Below are positions 25,271 through 33,662 of a stretch of 64,000 nt of DNA, in pieces. The DNA comes from Enterococcus_K sp051713825 (lineage in GTDB: Bacteria; Bacillota; Bacilli; Lactobacillales; Enterococcaceae), in assembly GCF_051713825.1 (NCBI RefSeq), contig NZ_JBIOQR010000001.1:620001-684000 (forward strand). Direction: 5' to 3'. The translations under genes and the position numbers were made by a program. Under the pieces are notes generated by a model. That model searched no databases. It was not told where the DNA came from and saw nothing but the letters and a program-made list of their open reading frames with translations. Position 1 is the first letter of the stretch, and each line of letters begins with the position of its first letter.

Positions 25271-25313
25271 AGTATACCATAGATTTTTATAAATGAGAAT
25301 GATTATCAGTTTC
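25271..25313 (-). promoter_or_regulatory. Promoter overlapped by a Fur-box-like operator
   Basis: On the minus strand, TTCTCA (25299-25294) and TATACT (25276-25271) are spaced by 17 bases. The sequence GAGAATGATTATCAGTTTC at 25295-25313 matches 15 of 19 positions of the classical Fur box GATAATGATAATCATTATC and covers the -35 box. A Fur-type repressor would block this promoter in iron-replete cells. It drives ybaN, cydD-like and cydC-like. Confidence 0.7.
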
Positions 25314-25438
25314 GTTCGAGTTGGGTTTTGTCTACGAATAAAGCCATCTATCAATGGAAAGTCGGTGAGAGGATGAGTACCATCTTTTTGCAAATTACCT
25401 TGTTGAAATATAAGTTGTTTGAATTTAGTTGAGTGTAG

Positions 25439-26272
25439 CTAGTTTTGCTCTGAAAAATACTTCATCCAATAAGGGATTCTTTCACTAATCATGGTAGGAA
25501 GGACGACATAATTTTCGTTGGCTAAAGCATCACCAATATAGCTATGGAGATAGACTGCTGCGCCAATTGTTTCAGGCGTTTGTGGAAATTGAGCTAAAAA
25601 GGCCGTGAGCATGCCAGCTAAGGTATCGCCCATTCCGCCAGTTGCCATTGCGGGATTTCCTAGTGGGTTTTCATAGAGCTTAGTTGCTGAGTAGATTTGC
25701 GTGCGGTAACTTTTTAGTACGATGGTTGCGCCCAATTCTTGTTGTATTCGTTTGTTTTCTTCCACTGTTTGTTCGGAGATAGAAAGTGCGCTGACTCTTT
25801 GCCATTCCATTTGATGAGGGGTAAAGATCGTCTTTTCTGGAAAAGGGAGTGAGAAGCGTTCTTGGGCAAACAAAGTAATAGCGGAACCATCGATAACTAA
25901 CCACTGCTCGTTTGTTTGATAGATAAGTAAATTTTGTATTTGCTCTAATGCTTCGACATCTAGGCCAAGGCCAGGTCCAATCAGTAAAACATCTGCAGAC
26001 AGAATGGTTTCTTTGGTTAACTCTTTGTCATTTTTGTCGATAATCATCACTTCAGGTAAGCGAGTATGAAGGGCGGCCCGATTGACTGGGTCGGTGATGA
26101 TGGTTGTGAGGCCAGCCCCACTAGAGACACAAGCTTGGGCGGCCATAATGATGGCTCCCCCAAATTGAGTATTACCACCAATTAAAACTGCTCGTCCGAA
26201 GGTTCCTTTATGACTGATTTGAGGTCGAGGGGTAATGACAGATTTTAAAATATTTTCAGTTAGTCGTTTCAT
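25439..26272 (-). CDS. nnrD: ADP-dependent NAD(P)H-hydrate dehydratase
   Basis: 277 residues, ribokinase-like fold. KGTFGRAVLIGGNTQFGGA near the N-terminus, LLIGPGLG (about 97-104), FTPHQMEW and GNPAMATGGMGDTLAGMLTAFL (GGxGDxLxG phosphate-binding and catalytic Asp) are the family signatures. It repairs hydrated, inactive NADH and NADPH. The epimerase domain found fused to it in some species is absent, as in other Firmicutes. The gene stands alone, with AAAGGA before the ATG. It precedes the Fur-regulated operon in the same orientation but is separated from it. Confidence 0.92.
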   Translation of the reverse strand: MKRLTENILKSVITPRPQISHKGTFGRAVLIGGNTQFGGAIIMAAQACVSSGAGLTTIITDPVNRAALHTRLPEVMIIDKNDKELTKETILSADVLLIGPGLGLDVEALEQIQNLLIYQTNEQWLVIDGSAITLFAQERFSLPFPEKTIFTPHQMEWQRVSALSISEQTVEENKRIQQELGATIVLKSYRTQIYSATKLYENPLGNPAMATGGMGDTLAGMLTAFLAQFPQTPETIGAAVYLHSYIGDALANENYVVLPTMISERIPYWMKYFSEQN

Positions 26273-26450
26273 TGTTCCAATCCTTTCTATGAGCTTAAAA
26301 TCCAGTACTTAACAGTCTATTATTTTCTATTATACTTCGCTGAGAGTAAAATGAGCGAATACTAGCAGAAAAACGATGATTTTTTTGTCACTTTTTTTGA
26401 ATAAATGGTATGATTAGACACGAGAGACAAAAGAAGTGGAGGAAGTAAAC

Positions 26451-27863
26451 ATGACAATTGATTGGAAAAAAGAAGTCGAAGCACGTAAAGACGACTTAAT
26501 GAAAGATTTAAGTGATTTATTACGTATCAACAGTGAAAGAGATGATTCAAAGGCTACGGCTGATGCACCGTTTGGACCTGGACCTCGTGATGCGTTAAAA
26601 CATATGTTGGCTTACGGAGAACGTGATGGTTTCGAAGTTAAAAATGTCGACAACTATGCGGGGCACATTGATTTTGGTGAAGGGGACGAAACTCTAGGAA
26701 TCTTTGGGCATATGGATGTGGTTCCTGCTGGAGATGGTTGGTCAACAGATCCTTATGAGCCAGTGGTAAAAGACGGCAAAATCTTTGCTCGTGGTTCAAG
26801 TGATGATAAAGGTCCTAGTATGGCTGCTTACTATGCGATGAAAATTATCAAAGAGTTAGGATTACCGTTATCTAAAAAAATTCGCTTTGTTGTAGGTAGT
26901 GACGAAGAAAGTGGCTGGGCAGATATGGATTATTATTTCCAACATGAAGAAGCACCAGACTTCGGTTTTTCTCCTGATGCGGAATTCCCAATCATCAATG
27001 GGGAAAAAGGAAATATTACCTTAACACTAAACTTTAAAGGGACCAATGATGGAGAAATTCATTTAATTAACTTCAAATCTGGCTTACGTGAAAACATGGT
27101 TCCGGGAACAGCGACTGCGACAGTAACGGTTGCTGATGAAGCAATTAGCGCAGAGATGGAGAAAAACTTTACGGCGTTTACAACTGCTCACCCAGTGAGT
27201 GGTTCAATTAAAGTTGATGGTACGACTTTAGCTATTGAAGTAGTCGGAAAAGGAGCACATGGCGCACATCCAGAAGCTGGGATTAATGCGGGAACTTTCT
27301 TAGCCTTATTCTTGGATCAATTTGATTTTGCTGGTGGAGCGAAACACTTCCTTCACACAGCGGCAGCCTATGTTCATGAAGACTTTTATGGAGAAAAACT
27401 AGGTGTGGCTTATGAAGATGTTAAAATGGGTAAATTAACGATGAATGCTGGATTATTATCTTTTGTTGAAGGCAGCGAAGACAACTATATCCGCACAAAC
27501 TATCGTTATCCCAAAGGAACTACTCCTGATACTTTAGTTGCCGGTTTAGAAAAAACTTTAGGTGCTGAAGGTGCGACAATTACTCGTGGACAACGTAATA
27601 TGGAACCTCACTATGTGCCAATTGATGATCCTTTGGTAGCGACTTTACTACAAGTCTATGAAGATCATACTGGTCAAAAAGGCTTCGAACAAATCATTGG
27701 TGGCGGAACATACGGTCGTTTACTAAAACGTGGTGTGGCATACGGTGCTATGTTCCCAGGTTATACAGATACAATGCACCAAGCCAATGAATTTATGAGT
27801 TTAGACGATTTATTCCGAGCAACGGTTATTTACGCGGATGCCATCTACCGTCTAGCGAAGTAA
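26451..27863 (+). CDS. pepV: Dipeptidase PepV (M20 zinc peptidase)
   Basis: 470 residues from ATG 26451, with GGAGG upstream. The 26436 start is a shorter-spaced alternative. GIFGHMDVVPAGDGW holds the first zinc ligands and catalytic Asp, DDKGPSMAAYYAMK follows, and GSDEESGWAD carries the catalytic Glu. GKGAHGAHPEAG belongs to the lid domain, and IIGGGTYGRLLKRGVAYGAMFPG to the C-terminal zinc site. It is the cytoplasmic broad-specificity dipeptidase of lactic acid bacteria that finishes peptide breakdown. Single gene, followed by a strong terminator. Confidence 0.95.
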   Translation: MTIDWKKEVEARKDDLMKDLSDLLRINSERDDSKATADAPFGPGPRDALKHMLAYGERDGFEVKNVDNYAGHIDFGEGDETLGIFGHMDVVPAGDGWSTDPYEPVVKDGKIFARGSSDDKGPSMAAYYAMKIIKELGLPLSKKIRFVVGSDEESGWADMDYYFQHEEAPDFGFSPDAEFPIINGEKGNITLTLNFKGTNDGEIHLINFKSGLRENMVPGTATATVTVADEAISAEMEKNFTAFTTAHPVSGSIKVDGTTLAIEVVGKGAHGAHPEAGINAGTFLALFLDQFDFAGGAKHFLHTAAAYVHEDFYGEKLGVAYEDVKMGKLTMNAGLLSFVEGSEDNYIRTNYRYPKGTTPDTLVAGLEKTLGAEGATITRGQRNMEPHYVPIDDPLVATLLQVYEDHTGQKGFEQIIGGGTYGRLLKRGVAYGAMFPGYTDTMHQANEFMSLDDLFRATVIYADAIYRLAK

Positions 27864-27957
27864 AAGTTATTTTATCAAATGCCATTGATTCGTACATCAA
27901 TGTTCTTAGATGATTGAGCTAGAAAAAAGTGGTTGAAAATAAATACGTGTTATTAAA

Positions 27958-28014
27958 CGGTGTGATTTTAGTGTGATTTTTTACGAAAAAACACAAAAAA
28001 TCACACCGTCTTTT
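27958..28014 (+). terminator. Terminator after pepV
   Basis: CGGTGTGATTTT and AAAATCACACCG form a 12-bp stem, followed by TCTTTT. GTGTGATTTTTT is repeated within the loop, so alternative pairings exist. Confidence 0.7.
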
Positions 28015-28040
28015 ATGCGCTAGTTTCCAAGGGGGAAAAA

Positions 28041-28478
28041 ATGAGTGCTAAAAATCATCGGCTATTTGCAAGCGTGCTAATAGGGAAAGGCCTTTTTTAC
28101 GTGAATCAATACCGACCATTACAGACAATCAGTGAAGAGGAGATTCAAATAATCTTAGCTTCAGGTAGTTTAGAAGAATTACTCTTGTTGCCTCTAAGGG
28201 TGGGGGAGTTTCTTTCTGATTGGAAAAAGGTTCAGGATATTTGTCTACATTTAGCAAATGCTGCCTTAGGGTTAGCCTATGTTGTTCGAAACAAACGTCG
28301 ACTTGAAAAACATAGGGTTAAACCAGTGATGTTAGGGCTACTAAATAATTGTCCTACTAATAGAGGACGAATTATTGATTCTATAGAAGACATGAATGAT
28401 TATTTAGAATTGGCACGTAGGAGAACGTGCTTTGCGAGATACATAGAGTACTTTAACAATGAGTCAAAGAAAGTATAG
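28041..28478 (+). CDS. Unrecognised 145-residue protein
   Basis: Start ATG 28041 with AAGGGGG upstream. No signal peptide, TM segment or known motif. The protein looks mostly helical, with a basic middle (VVRNKRRLEKHRVK). It overlaps the next gene by 20 bases in another frame, so the two are probably translated together. The neighbours (a DUF2314-like protein and a SUKH-family pseudogene) are of kinds often found as immunity proteins of polymorphic toxins, so this may be a member of an immunity or defence island. That is inference from context. Confidence 0.55.
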   Translation: MSAKNHRLFASVLIGKGLFYVNQYRPLQTISEEEIQIILASGSLEELLLLPLRVGEFLSDWKKVQDICLHLANAALGLAYVVRNKRRLEKHRVKPVMLGLLNNCPTNRGRIIDSIEDMNDYLELARRRTCFARYIEYFNNESKKV

Positions 28479-28797
28479 TGAAAGTTGGGAAGTCATGAAG
28501 AGGTTTCAATTAGATAATGCCGAGCAATTAGCCCAAGAGTTTCCGGACACGTTTATAATTCCAACGAAAGAAACGAGAAGAACGGTGAAAGCTTCGGAAT
28601 ATGTTAAGTTAATTTTTCGAGAAGAGACTGGACATGTAGAGCGCATGTGGGTGATAGTAACAGAAACTAGCGCGGATTGTGCTGACATTGTAACATACGT
28701 TGGCACGTTAGATAATGATCCTTATCATCTTACTGCCCTTCAATGTGGAGAGACAGTATATTTTGATGAACGACACATTGTTGATATTTCACGCTGA
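28459..28797 (+). CDS. DUF2314-like small protein
   Basis: 112 residues from ATG 28459. An alternative ATG at 28495 lies 17 bases after the upstream stop with GGGAAG before it, and would give 100 residues. EYVKLIFREETGHVERMWVIV and YVGTLDNDPYHLTALQCGETVYFDERHIVDI follow the pattern of DUF2314-type beta-rich proteins (VKxxFxxxxxxxERMWVxV, then LDNxPxxxxxxxxGxxVxFxxxxIxD). The family has no firm function but often occurs among immunity or accessory genes. It overlaps the preceding unknown gene. Confidence 0.6.
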   Translation: MSQRKYSESWEVMKRFQLDNAEQLAQEFPDTFIIPTKETRRTVKASEYVKLIFREETGHVERMWVIVTETSADCADIVTYVGTLDNDPYHLTALQCGETVYFDERHIVDISR

Positions 28798-28957
28798 TTG
28801 TTTTGAAATTGTCAGGGAATTAATCAATAAATAGAGAACAATTCTCTAAATAAATGTCCCTAATGACAGAACTCGCGTTGGGTGATTTTTATTATTTAAT
28901 AAGTTTATCAAAAAGTTATAGAAAAAGGCTGGTATATCAACAATGAGGAGTAGGTAG

Positions 28958-29501
28958 ATGAATACAAAGCTAATGGAGATGATGAGCGCAAAAGGGATTA
29001 TTTTTTGCTTGGGGATTAAATCAAGCAGAGATTGAAAAAATTCATAGGCTGTATGGTATAACGTTTCCTACCGAACTACAAGATTTTTATCGGCAAGGTT
29101 TGCCAGTTTCAAAAGGTTTCTACAATTGGCGAGATTTTAGTGAAAGAAATGTCGAAAGAATAAAAAGAGCTTTGGAATGGCCTATCAAAGGAATTGAAGA
29201 GGCTACTGAGAACCTAGATTGGTGTGACAAGTGAGGTGAGCAGCCAGACAACGAGTTCGAGAGATACCAAATGATTTTAGACCATGCCAATAAGAGCGTG
29301 CCGCTGATTCCTATCTATTCACATCGTTATCTGTCCACCCAGTATTTAATCGATAACCCAGTGATGTCTGTGTACGGGTGTGATGTGATTTATTATGGCG
29401 AGACGTTGGAAAAATATTTGGCGATTGAATTTGGCAATCGACAACATAAGGAAATTGACTATGCGGTGGTAAATAAAGTAGCTTTTTGGGGTGATTTATA
29501 G
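28958..29501 (+). pseudogene. SUKH (SMI1/KNR4) immunity-type gene, broken
   Basis: ATG 28958 has GAGGAGTAGG upstream. After about 20 codons a frame change near the T-run at 29000-29006 leads into WGLNQAEIEKIHRLYGI, then TFPTELQDFYRQGLPVSKGF, the SUKH core (xxxExxIxxxExxYGIxFPxxLxxFxxxxLP). At 29232-29234 an in-frame TGA (WCDK, stop, GEQPDNEFE) replaces what is probably TGG. The frame then reads on (PIYSHRYLS, then EKYLAIEFGN) to TAG 29501. One frameshift and one nonsense change make it inactive. SUKH proteins commonly protect against contact-dependent or secreted toxins. No toxin gene is visible here. Confidence 0.7.
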
Positions 29502-29560
29502 GAAGAGTCGTGCACGCTTTTTTGAATCTTTTGGCTACGTTCATGACGTCTAATGAAAAT

Positions 29561-29599
29561 ATCCTTAGTGGAGAAAAAAATCTGCTAAGGATGTTTTTT
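29561..29599 (+). terminator. Terminator after the SUKH pseudogene
   Basis: ATCCTTAG and CTAAGGAT stem, followed by GTTTTTTT. A near copy of this stem occurs at 30113-30156. Confidence 0.65.
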
Positions 29600-29838
29600 T
29601 GGCTTTCTATCATTTGTTATTTGAAGATAGGGGCGATTTTTAACAACTAAACCCAGCTGTATTGCGATGATGTCAGGCTTAGTTTTGGTTGATAAGTTAT
29701 CCGACTATCTATTATTATGAAAGTGCAATGCAATCAAAATAAGAGACAATTCATCCTAAAGTCGGAGGAATTAAGCTTATAGAATAGATATAATCAACTT
29801 ATACATAAAGCAATTCATTCCAAATGAGGAGGGATGAC

Positions 29839-30015
29839 ATGTTTCCTGTGGTTCTATGTGTAGGGGTTAGTATTCTTATTCTAGTTTCTTTTGGGCTTAT
29901 GCTTAAAACAAATTTTGTTGATGTCTATCGAGTGCTCAAAATAAAAAATAAAGTTATCCGAATAGTAGTTGCAGTTTTCCTTTCAATCGTTGGATCTTTC
30001 TTTGATGCAATATGA
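29839..30015 (+). CDS. Small membrane protein, unrecognised
   Basis: 58 residues from ATG 29839. GAGGAGGG lies 6 bases upstream, and the ATG at 29824 overlaps that ribosome site. Two hydrophobic segments (LCVGVSILILVSFGLML and VIRIVVAVFLSIVGSFF) are separated by a basic loop (YRVLKIKNK). This is a hairpin membrane protein with no assigned function. It stands between the SUKH pseudogene and a hairpin terminator. Confidence 0.5.
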   Translation: MFPVVLCVGVSILILVSFGLMLKTNFVDVYRVLKIKNKVIRIVVAVFLSIVGSFFDAI

Positions 30016-30112
30016 TACATCAATTCTGGCGTATCTATTCTTTTTCAGAGCCATTGTGAACGAATCTGTTGGTTGGGGAAATTAAGATGATGTGAACAGT
30101 AGGCGATACATA

Positions 30113-30156
30113 AAATATCCTTAGTGGAGGCAAACCTCTGCTAAGGATATTTTTTA
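30113..30156 (+). terminator. Terminator related to the one at 29561
   Basis: ATATCCTTAG with inner GAGG/CCTC pairs against CTAAGGATAT, followed by TTTTTT. It shares its stem with the terminator 550 bases upstream, so this is a duplicated terminator or part of a repeat. Confidence 0.65.
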
Positions 30157-30186
30157 CTATCTAAAATAATTATCTGTAGCTAGTAG

Positions 30187-30819
30187 TTAATCTTCGACGA
30201 CTAATCCTAGGCCCATTGCGATGACGATGGCTTGCTCTTGGTTGACGATTAGCCCTCTCATCAATTCTTGTGAAAGTGAGATTGAATCAAAGGTATTCGC
30301 TGATAGGTTTAAGCCAGAAAGTTTTGTGTGAAACCAGCTCGAGCCAGTCAGTTGGTTTTTTTCAAGCGTGAAATGTTGCCAATTGACTTCGACAAATTCA
30401 CTATCAGTAAGATGACAATTGGTAAACGTAACGGCTTTTAGTTTTGTATCACTAAAGGAAGAGAAGGTTGCCATGCAGTCTTCAAACTGACAATCTCTTA
30501 GAAAACTTTCAGCAAAGTTGGTTCCCGTTAGTTTACATTGTTTGAATAGACATTGTTGAAAGCTACCACCAATCCACTCCAAATTGGAAAGGTCACAGTT
30601 CTCGAAAACAATGTTGCTACACTCAAATCGTTCGAGCCTTGTACGTTGCATGGTTAGACGTTTAAAATGGGCCTCACGGATGGCTAAATTATTGCATCCG
30701 TCATAGCTTAAATCGACATCCTCTACTTTAAGTCCTTGGAAAAATGCTTCATCTTCAAGATAAAAATCTTGCGTGGTCAGTTCAGGCAGAATTGGCGCAA
30801 CGGGCTTTATTTTTTTCAT
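30187..30819 (-). CDS. Pentapeptide-repeat protein
   Basis: 210 residues. Irregular A(D/N)LXX-like repeats run through about residues 35-190: VFENCDLSNLEWIGGSFQQC, LTGTNFAESFLRDCQFEDC and SSFSDTKLKAVTFTNC are clear turns of a right-handed beta helix. There is no signal peptide or TM segment, so it is cytoplasmic. Size and fold recall the Qnr/MfpA group that shields DNA gyrase, but there is no gyrase-specific loop I can recognise, so quinolone protection is only a possibility. ATG 30819 has GGAG upstream. It is divergent from the ABC operon, with the 337-bp gap 30820-31156 between them holding both promoters and no gene. Confidence 0.75.
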   Translation of the reverse strand: MKKIKPVAPILPELTTQDFYLEDEAFFQGLKVEDVDLSYDGCNNLAIREAHFKRLTMQRTRLERFECSNIVFENCDLSNLEWIGGSFQQCLFKQCKLTGTNFAESFLRDCQFEDCMATFSSFSDTKLKAVTFTNCHLTDSEFVEVNWQHFTLEKNQLTGSSWFHTKLSGLNLSANTFDSISLSQELMRGLIVNQEQAIVIAMGLGLVVED

Positions 30820-31156
30820 TAGAACGGCTCCTTCAGTTTTCTTTTATTATAACAAATAAAATGGTTGAGGGGATTAATTTATAGAGGTGATGAGACGAAA
30901 AAATGTCTGCTTTAAGAGGTGTTTTGGCTAGAAATTGATTGTAGATCTATTTGATAAGTAACGAAGATATCATCATTTTTTTAACGTAGAATAAATGAAA
31001 AGACGCTGAAAAAGTTACTGAAAAATATCGGAAAATAGATGGAGATGAAAATAGGTCTTAAGGTCCATACTCAAATAGAATATCTATGTAAGAATAAATG
31101 AGTAGTGAAAAACAGTTTATACAAATAAACAGATACATAGACATAAGGAGGACAAA

Positions 31157-31840
31157 ATGACAGTTATTGAAGCGAAAAACTTGAAAAAGGTATATGGAAC
31201 GGGTCAAGCGACATTTTCTGCGCTAAAGGGCGTGGATATTCGGATTGAAAAAGGCGAATCGGTTGCGATTATCGGAAAGAGTGGGTCAGGAAAATCAACC
31301 TTGATGCATATTTTAGCTCTTTTAGACAAACCAACATCTGGGGAAATTCTTTTACTTGGAAAAGAGACCACACAAGTGAAGAAAAAAGAATTAAATAAGG
31401 TTCGAAATGAAACATTTGGGTTTGTTTTCCAACAATTCTTTATGAATACAAAGGACACGGTATTAGAAAACGTGTTACTTCCTTTGAAAATTTCAGGACT
31501 TTCTTCTAAAAAAAGAAAACAAAGAGCGATAGAGGCTTTGGCGGCGGTTGAATTGACGGATAAGGCCAAAAATAAAGCCAATGATTTGTCAGGTGGTCAG
31601 AAGCAGCGTGTTTGTATTGCACGGGCATTGGTGAATCAACCAGAAATTATTTTCGCGGATGAACCTACAGGTAATTTGGATTCAGCAACCGGCGAAAAGA
31701 TTGAAAAATTATTATTTGATTTAAATAGAGAGAAAAACATCACTTTAATTGTGGTGACACATGATCCGGAACTAGCGGCTCGATGTGATCGACAAATTCA
31801 TATTAAAGATGGGGAAGTTGTTTCAGGGGGTGCAGTATGA
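31157..31840 (+). CDS. ABC transporter ATP-binding protein (MacB/LolD type)
   Basis: 227 residues, start ATG 31157 with AAGGAGG. Walker A GKSGSGKST (about 41-49), Q-loop VFQQFFM, signature LSGGQKQRVCIARALV, Walker B IIFADEPTGNLD, and H-loop VVTHD. It powers the permease encoded by the next gene, with which it overlaps by 4 bases. This type moves peptides, lipids or drugs across the membrane by a mechanical lever rather than through TM cavities. No sensor kinase or response regulator is adjacent. Confidence 0.92.
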   Translation: MTVIEAKNLKKVYGTGQATFSALKGVDIRIEKGESVAIIGKSGSGKSTLMHILALLDKPTSGEILLLGKETTQVKKKELNKVRNETFGFVFQQFFMNTKDTVLENVLLPLKISGLSSKKRKQRAIEALAAVELTDKAKNKANDLSGGQKQRVCIARALVNQPEIIFADEPTGNLDSATGEKIEKLLFDLNREKNITLIVVTHDPELAARCDRQIHIKDGEVVSGGAV

Positions 31841-33105
31841 AAATTACAGATATCTTAAAGTCAGCGAGTTCAAACTTATGGAGAAATAAAGGGCGGACGA
31901 TTCTAACGATTGTTGCTATTTTTATTGGCGCATTTACAATTTCAGTTACGACGGGGGTCAATATTGGGGTTAACGACTATATTGATAAGCAGGTTAATAG
32001 TGTTGGGGCAACAGACATGATGATCGTGCAACCAGCACAATCAGGGATGAGTGATGGTGATGGACCTGCTGAGTATGAGGAAAACAAGCAGGCGGCAACA
32101 CAGGAAATGATTACAAAAGATGATATTAAAAGTATGGAACAGCTTAAGAATGTTAAAAAGGTTGATCCGTATCTAATTCCCCAAGTGGATTATATCCAAG
32201 GAGCATCTGATAAAAAATTCGTCTTCTCAGCTTCTCCAGCAAGTGAACTTGCGATTGATGTGGAAGAAGGACGGGAAGTCTCTGATAAATCGAGCGAGTA
32301 TGAAATCACACTATCTCCTGAGTATGTGGACAGTCTTGGCTACAAGTCCGCTAAAGATGCACTAGGTAAAAAAGTTGAGGTGGCCTTCTCTTCACCTGCA
32401 ACAGAAGAACAAAAAGTGGTAGAAGCGAAAATTGTCGGAGTACGAACAACAAGCTTAGTTAATGGTGGTGATTCTATCATCAATAAAAAATTGGCAGATG
32501 ATGTATTTGAACAAAATAATCATGGCTTGCCGGCTGCAATGAAAGATAATTACTATGTGGTAACTCTAACAATGAAAAAAGATATTTCCAAAGCGGAACT
32601 TTCTGATTTGAAAAAGAGTTTGGAAGATAAGGGTTACTTAGCGCAGACTGTAGAAGATCAAATCGGTATGATTCGCCAAGTGATTAACGCGATTACAGGT
32701 GTTTTAACAATGTTTGGCGCAATTGCATTATTGGCTGCAAGCTTTGGGATCATCAACACGTTATACATGTCTGTTCAAGATAGAACCAGAGAGATTGGTT
32801 TGATGAAGGCAATGGGGATGAGCAGTGGGAAAATTTTCCTAATGTTTAGTACAGAAGCAATCTTAATCGGCTTCTGGGGATCTGTTTTAGGAATTCTCGG
32901 TGCGGTAGGCGCGGGTAGTTTGATTAATAACATCGCGGCGACGTCCTTCCTTGATGGGTTAACAGGCTTCTCACTTGTACAATTCTCAGTTCCATCTGTC
33001 TTGATGATCATGGGGATTATCATGTTTATTGCCTTTTTAGCCGGGACACTTCCAGCAAATCGGGCATCACGTTTAGACCCAATTAATGCGTTACGATATG
33101 AATAA
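31837..33105 (+). CDS. ABC transporter permease (FtsX/MacB type)
   Basis: 422 residues. TM1 about 20-42 (TILTIVAIFIGAFTISVTTG), then a large extracellular MacB-type periplasmic-core-like domain (about 45-280), and three C-terminal helices (VLTMFGAIALLAASFGIINT; IGFWGSVLGILGAVGAG; SVLMIMGIIMFIAFLAGTLP). DRTREIGLMKAMGMS between TM2 and TM3 is the FtsX coupling motif. It is overlapped by the ATPase gene. The substrate is unknown. Resistance to antimicrobial peptides or envelope stress is typical of relatives. Confidence 0.92.
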   Translation: MKITDILKSASSNLWRNKGRTILTIVAIFIGAFTISVTTGVNIGVNDYIDKQVNSVGATDMMIVQPAQSGMSDGDGPAEYEENKQAATQEMITKDDIKSMEQLKNVKKVDPYLIPQVDYIQGASDKKFVFSASPASELAIDVEEGREVSDKSSEYEITLSPEYVDSLGYKSAKDALGKKVEVAFSSPATEEQKVVEAKIVGVRTTSLVNGGDSIINKKLADDVFEQNNHGLPAAMKDNYYVVTLTMKKDISKAELSDLKKSLEDKGYLAQTVEDQIGMIRQVINAITGVLTMFGAIALLAASFGIINTLYMSVQDRTREIGLMKAMGMSSGKIFLMFSTEAILIGFWGSVLGILGAVGAGSLINNIAATSFLDGLTGFSLVQFSVPSVLMIMGIIMFIAFLAGTLPANRASRLDPINALRYE

Positions 33106-33122
33106 TTAGGATTTACGAAAGA

Positions 33123-33162
33123 GACGATGGGCGAGCGTGCTCATCGTCCTTTCTGTTTTATG
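33123..33162 (+). terminator. Terminator after the ABC operon
   Basis: GACGATGGGC and GCTCATCGTC pair around a short GC-rich loop, followed by CTTTCTGTTTT. The T-tract is interrupted, so strength is uncertain. Confidence 0.55.
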
Positions 33163-33384
33163 GTTGAGAAGGTCTAATCAGACGAGTACTCAACCTGAAA
33201 GAGAGGACAGTTATTCAGGAGAATAGAAGGCTTTTCAAAAAAAGATTTCTTGATTGATGTTATGAATTTTTAGAAAATCTCTCATAGATTTTCTAAAAAT
33301 GACTTGACTTTCATGAAAGTTCCTAGTAGTTTATAAGTAATACAAAAGTAATATTTGAAGTGATAATTAAAGTAATATTTGAAA

Positions 33385-33640
33385 ATCTGTGAAGGAACGA
33401 GTAAGTGTCAAGCGCTTAGTAGAGAGAACTGTCATTGGCTGAAAACAGTTTAAGACTTGTAACTGAAAAGACAGTCTGGAGATGAGTGCGTGAAAAGCCA
33501 CTCCGTTACGAGCGTTAATCGTTAGAGGAAAGCTGTGAATCGTTGGTAGAAACGAACATTGCTTTCAAAAATAGGTGGTACCACGTATGACAATCATTCG
33601 TCCTTGTTCATTTTATTGAGCAAGGGCGTTTTTTTATTTC
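33385..33640 (+). promoter_or_regulatory. T-box riboswitch upstream of hisS-aspS
   Basis: The classical T-box sequence AGGTGGTACCACG lies at 33573-33585. It is followed by a terminator stem (CCTTGTTCA at 33602 against TGAGCAAGG) and a T-run. Upstream are the features of stem I: AGTA near 33399, a purine-rich AG bulge (AGTAGAGAGAACTG) and the apical GGCTGAAAAC loop. The candidate specifier is GAC at 33470-33472 in GAAAAGACA (Asp), placed like the specifier after the loop E GAA and followed by A. Uncharged tRNA would favour antitermination. The whole gap 33106-33662 is filled by this element, the preceding terminator and AT-rich promoter sequence. Confidence 0.9.
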
Positions 33641-33662
33641 ATTAAAAAGAGGAGAGAGTACT

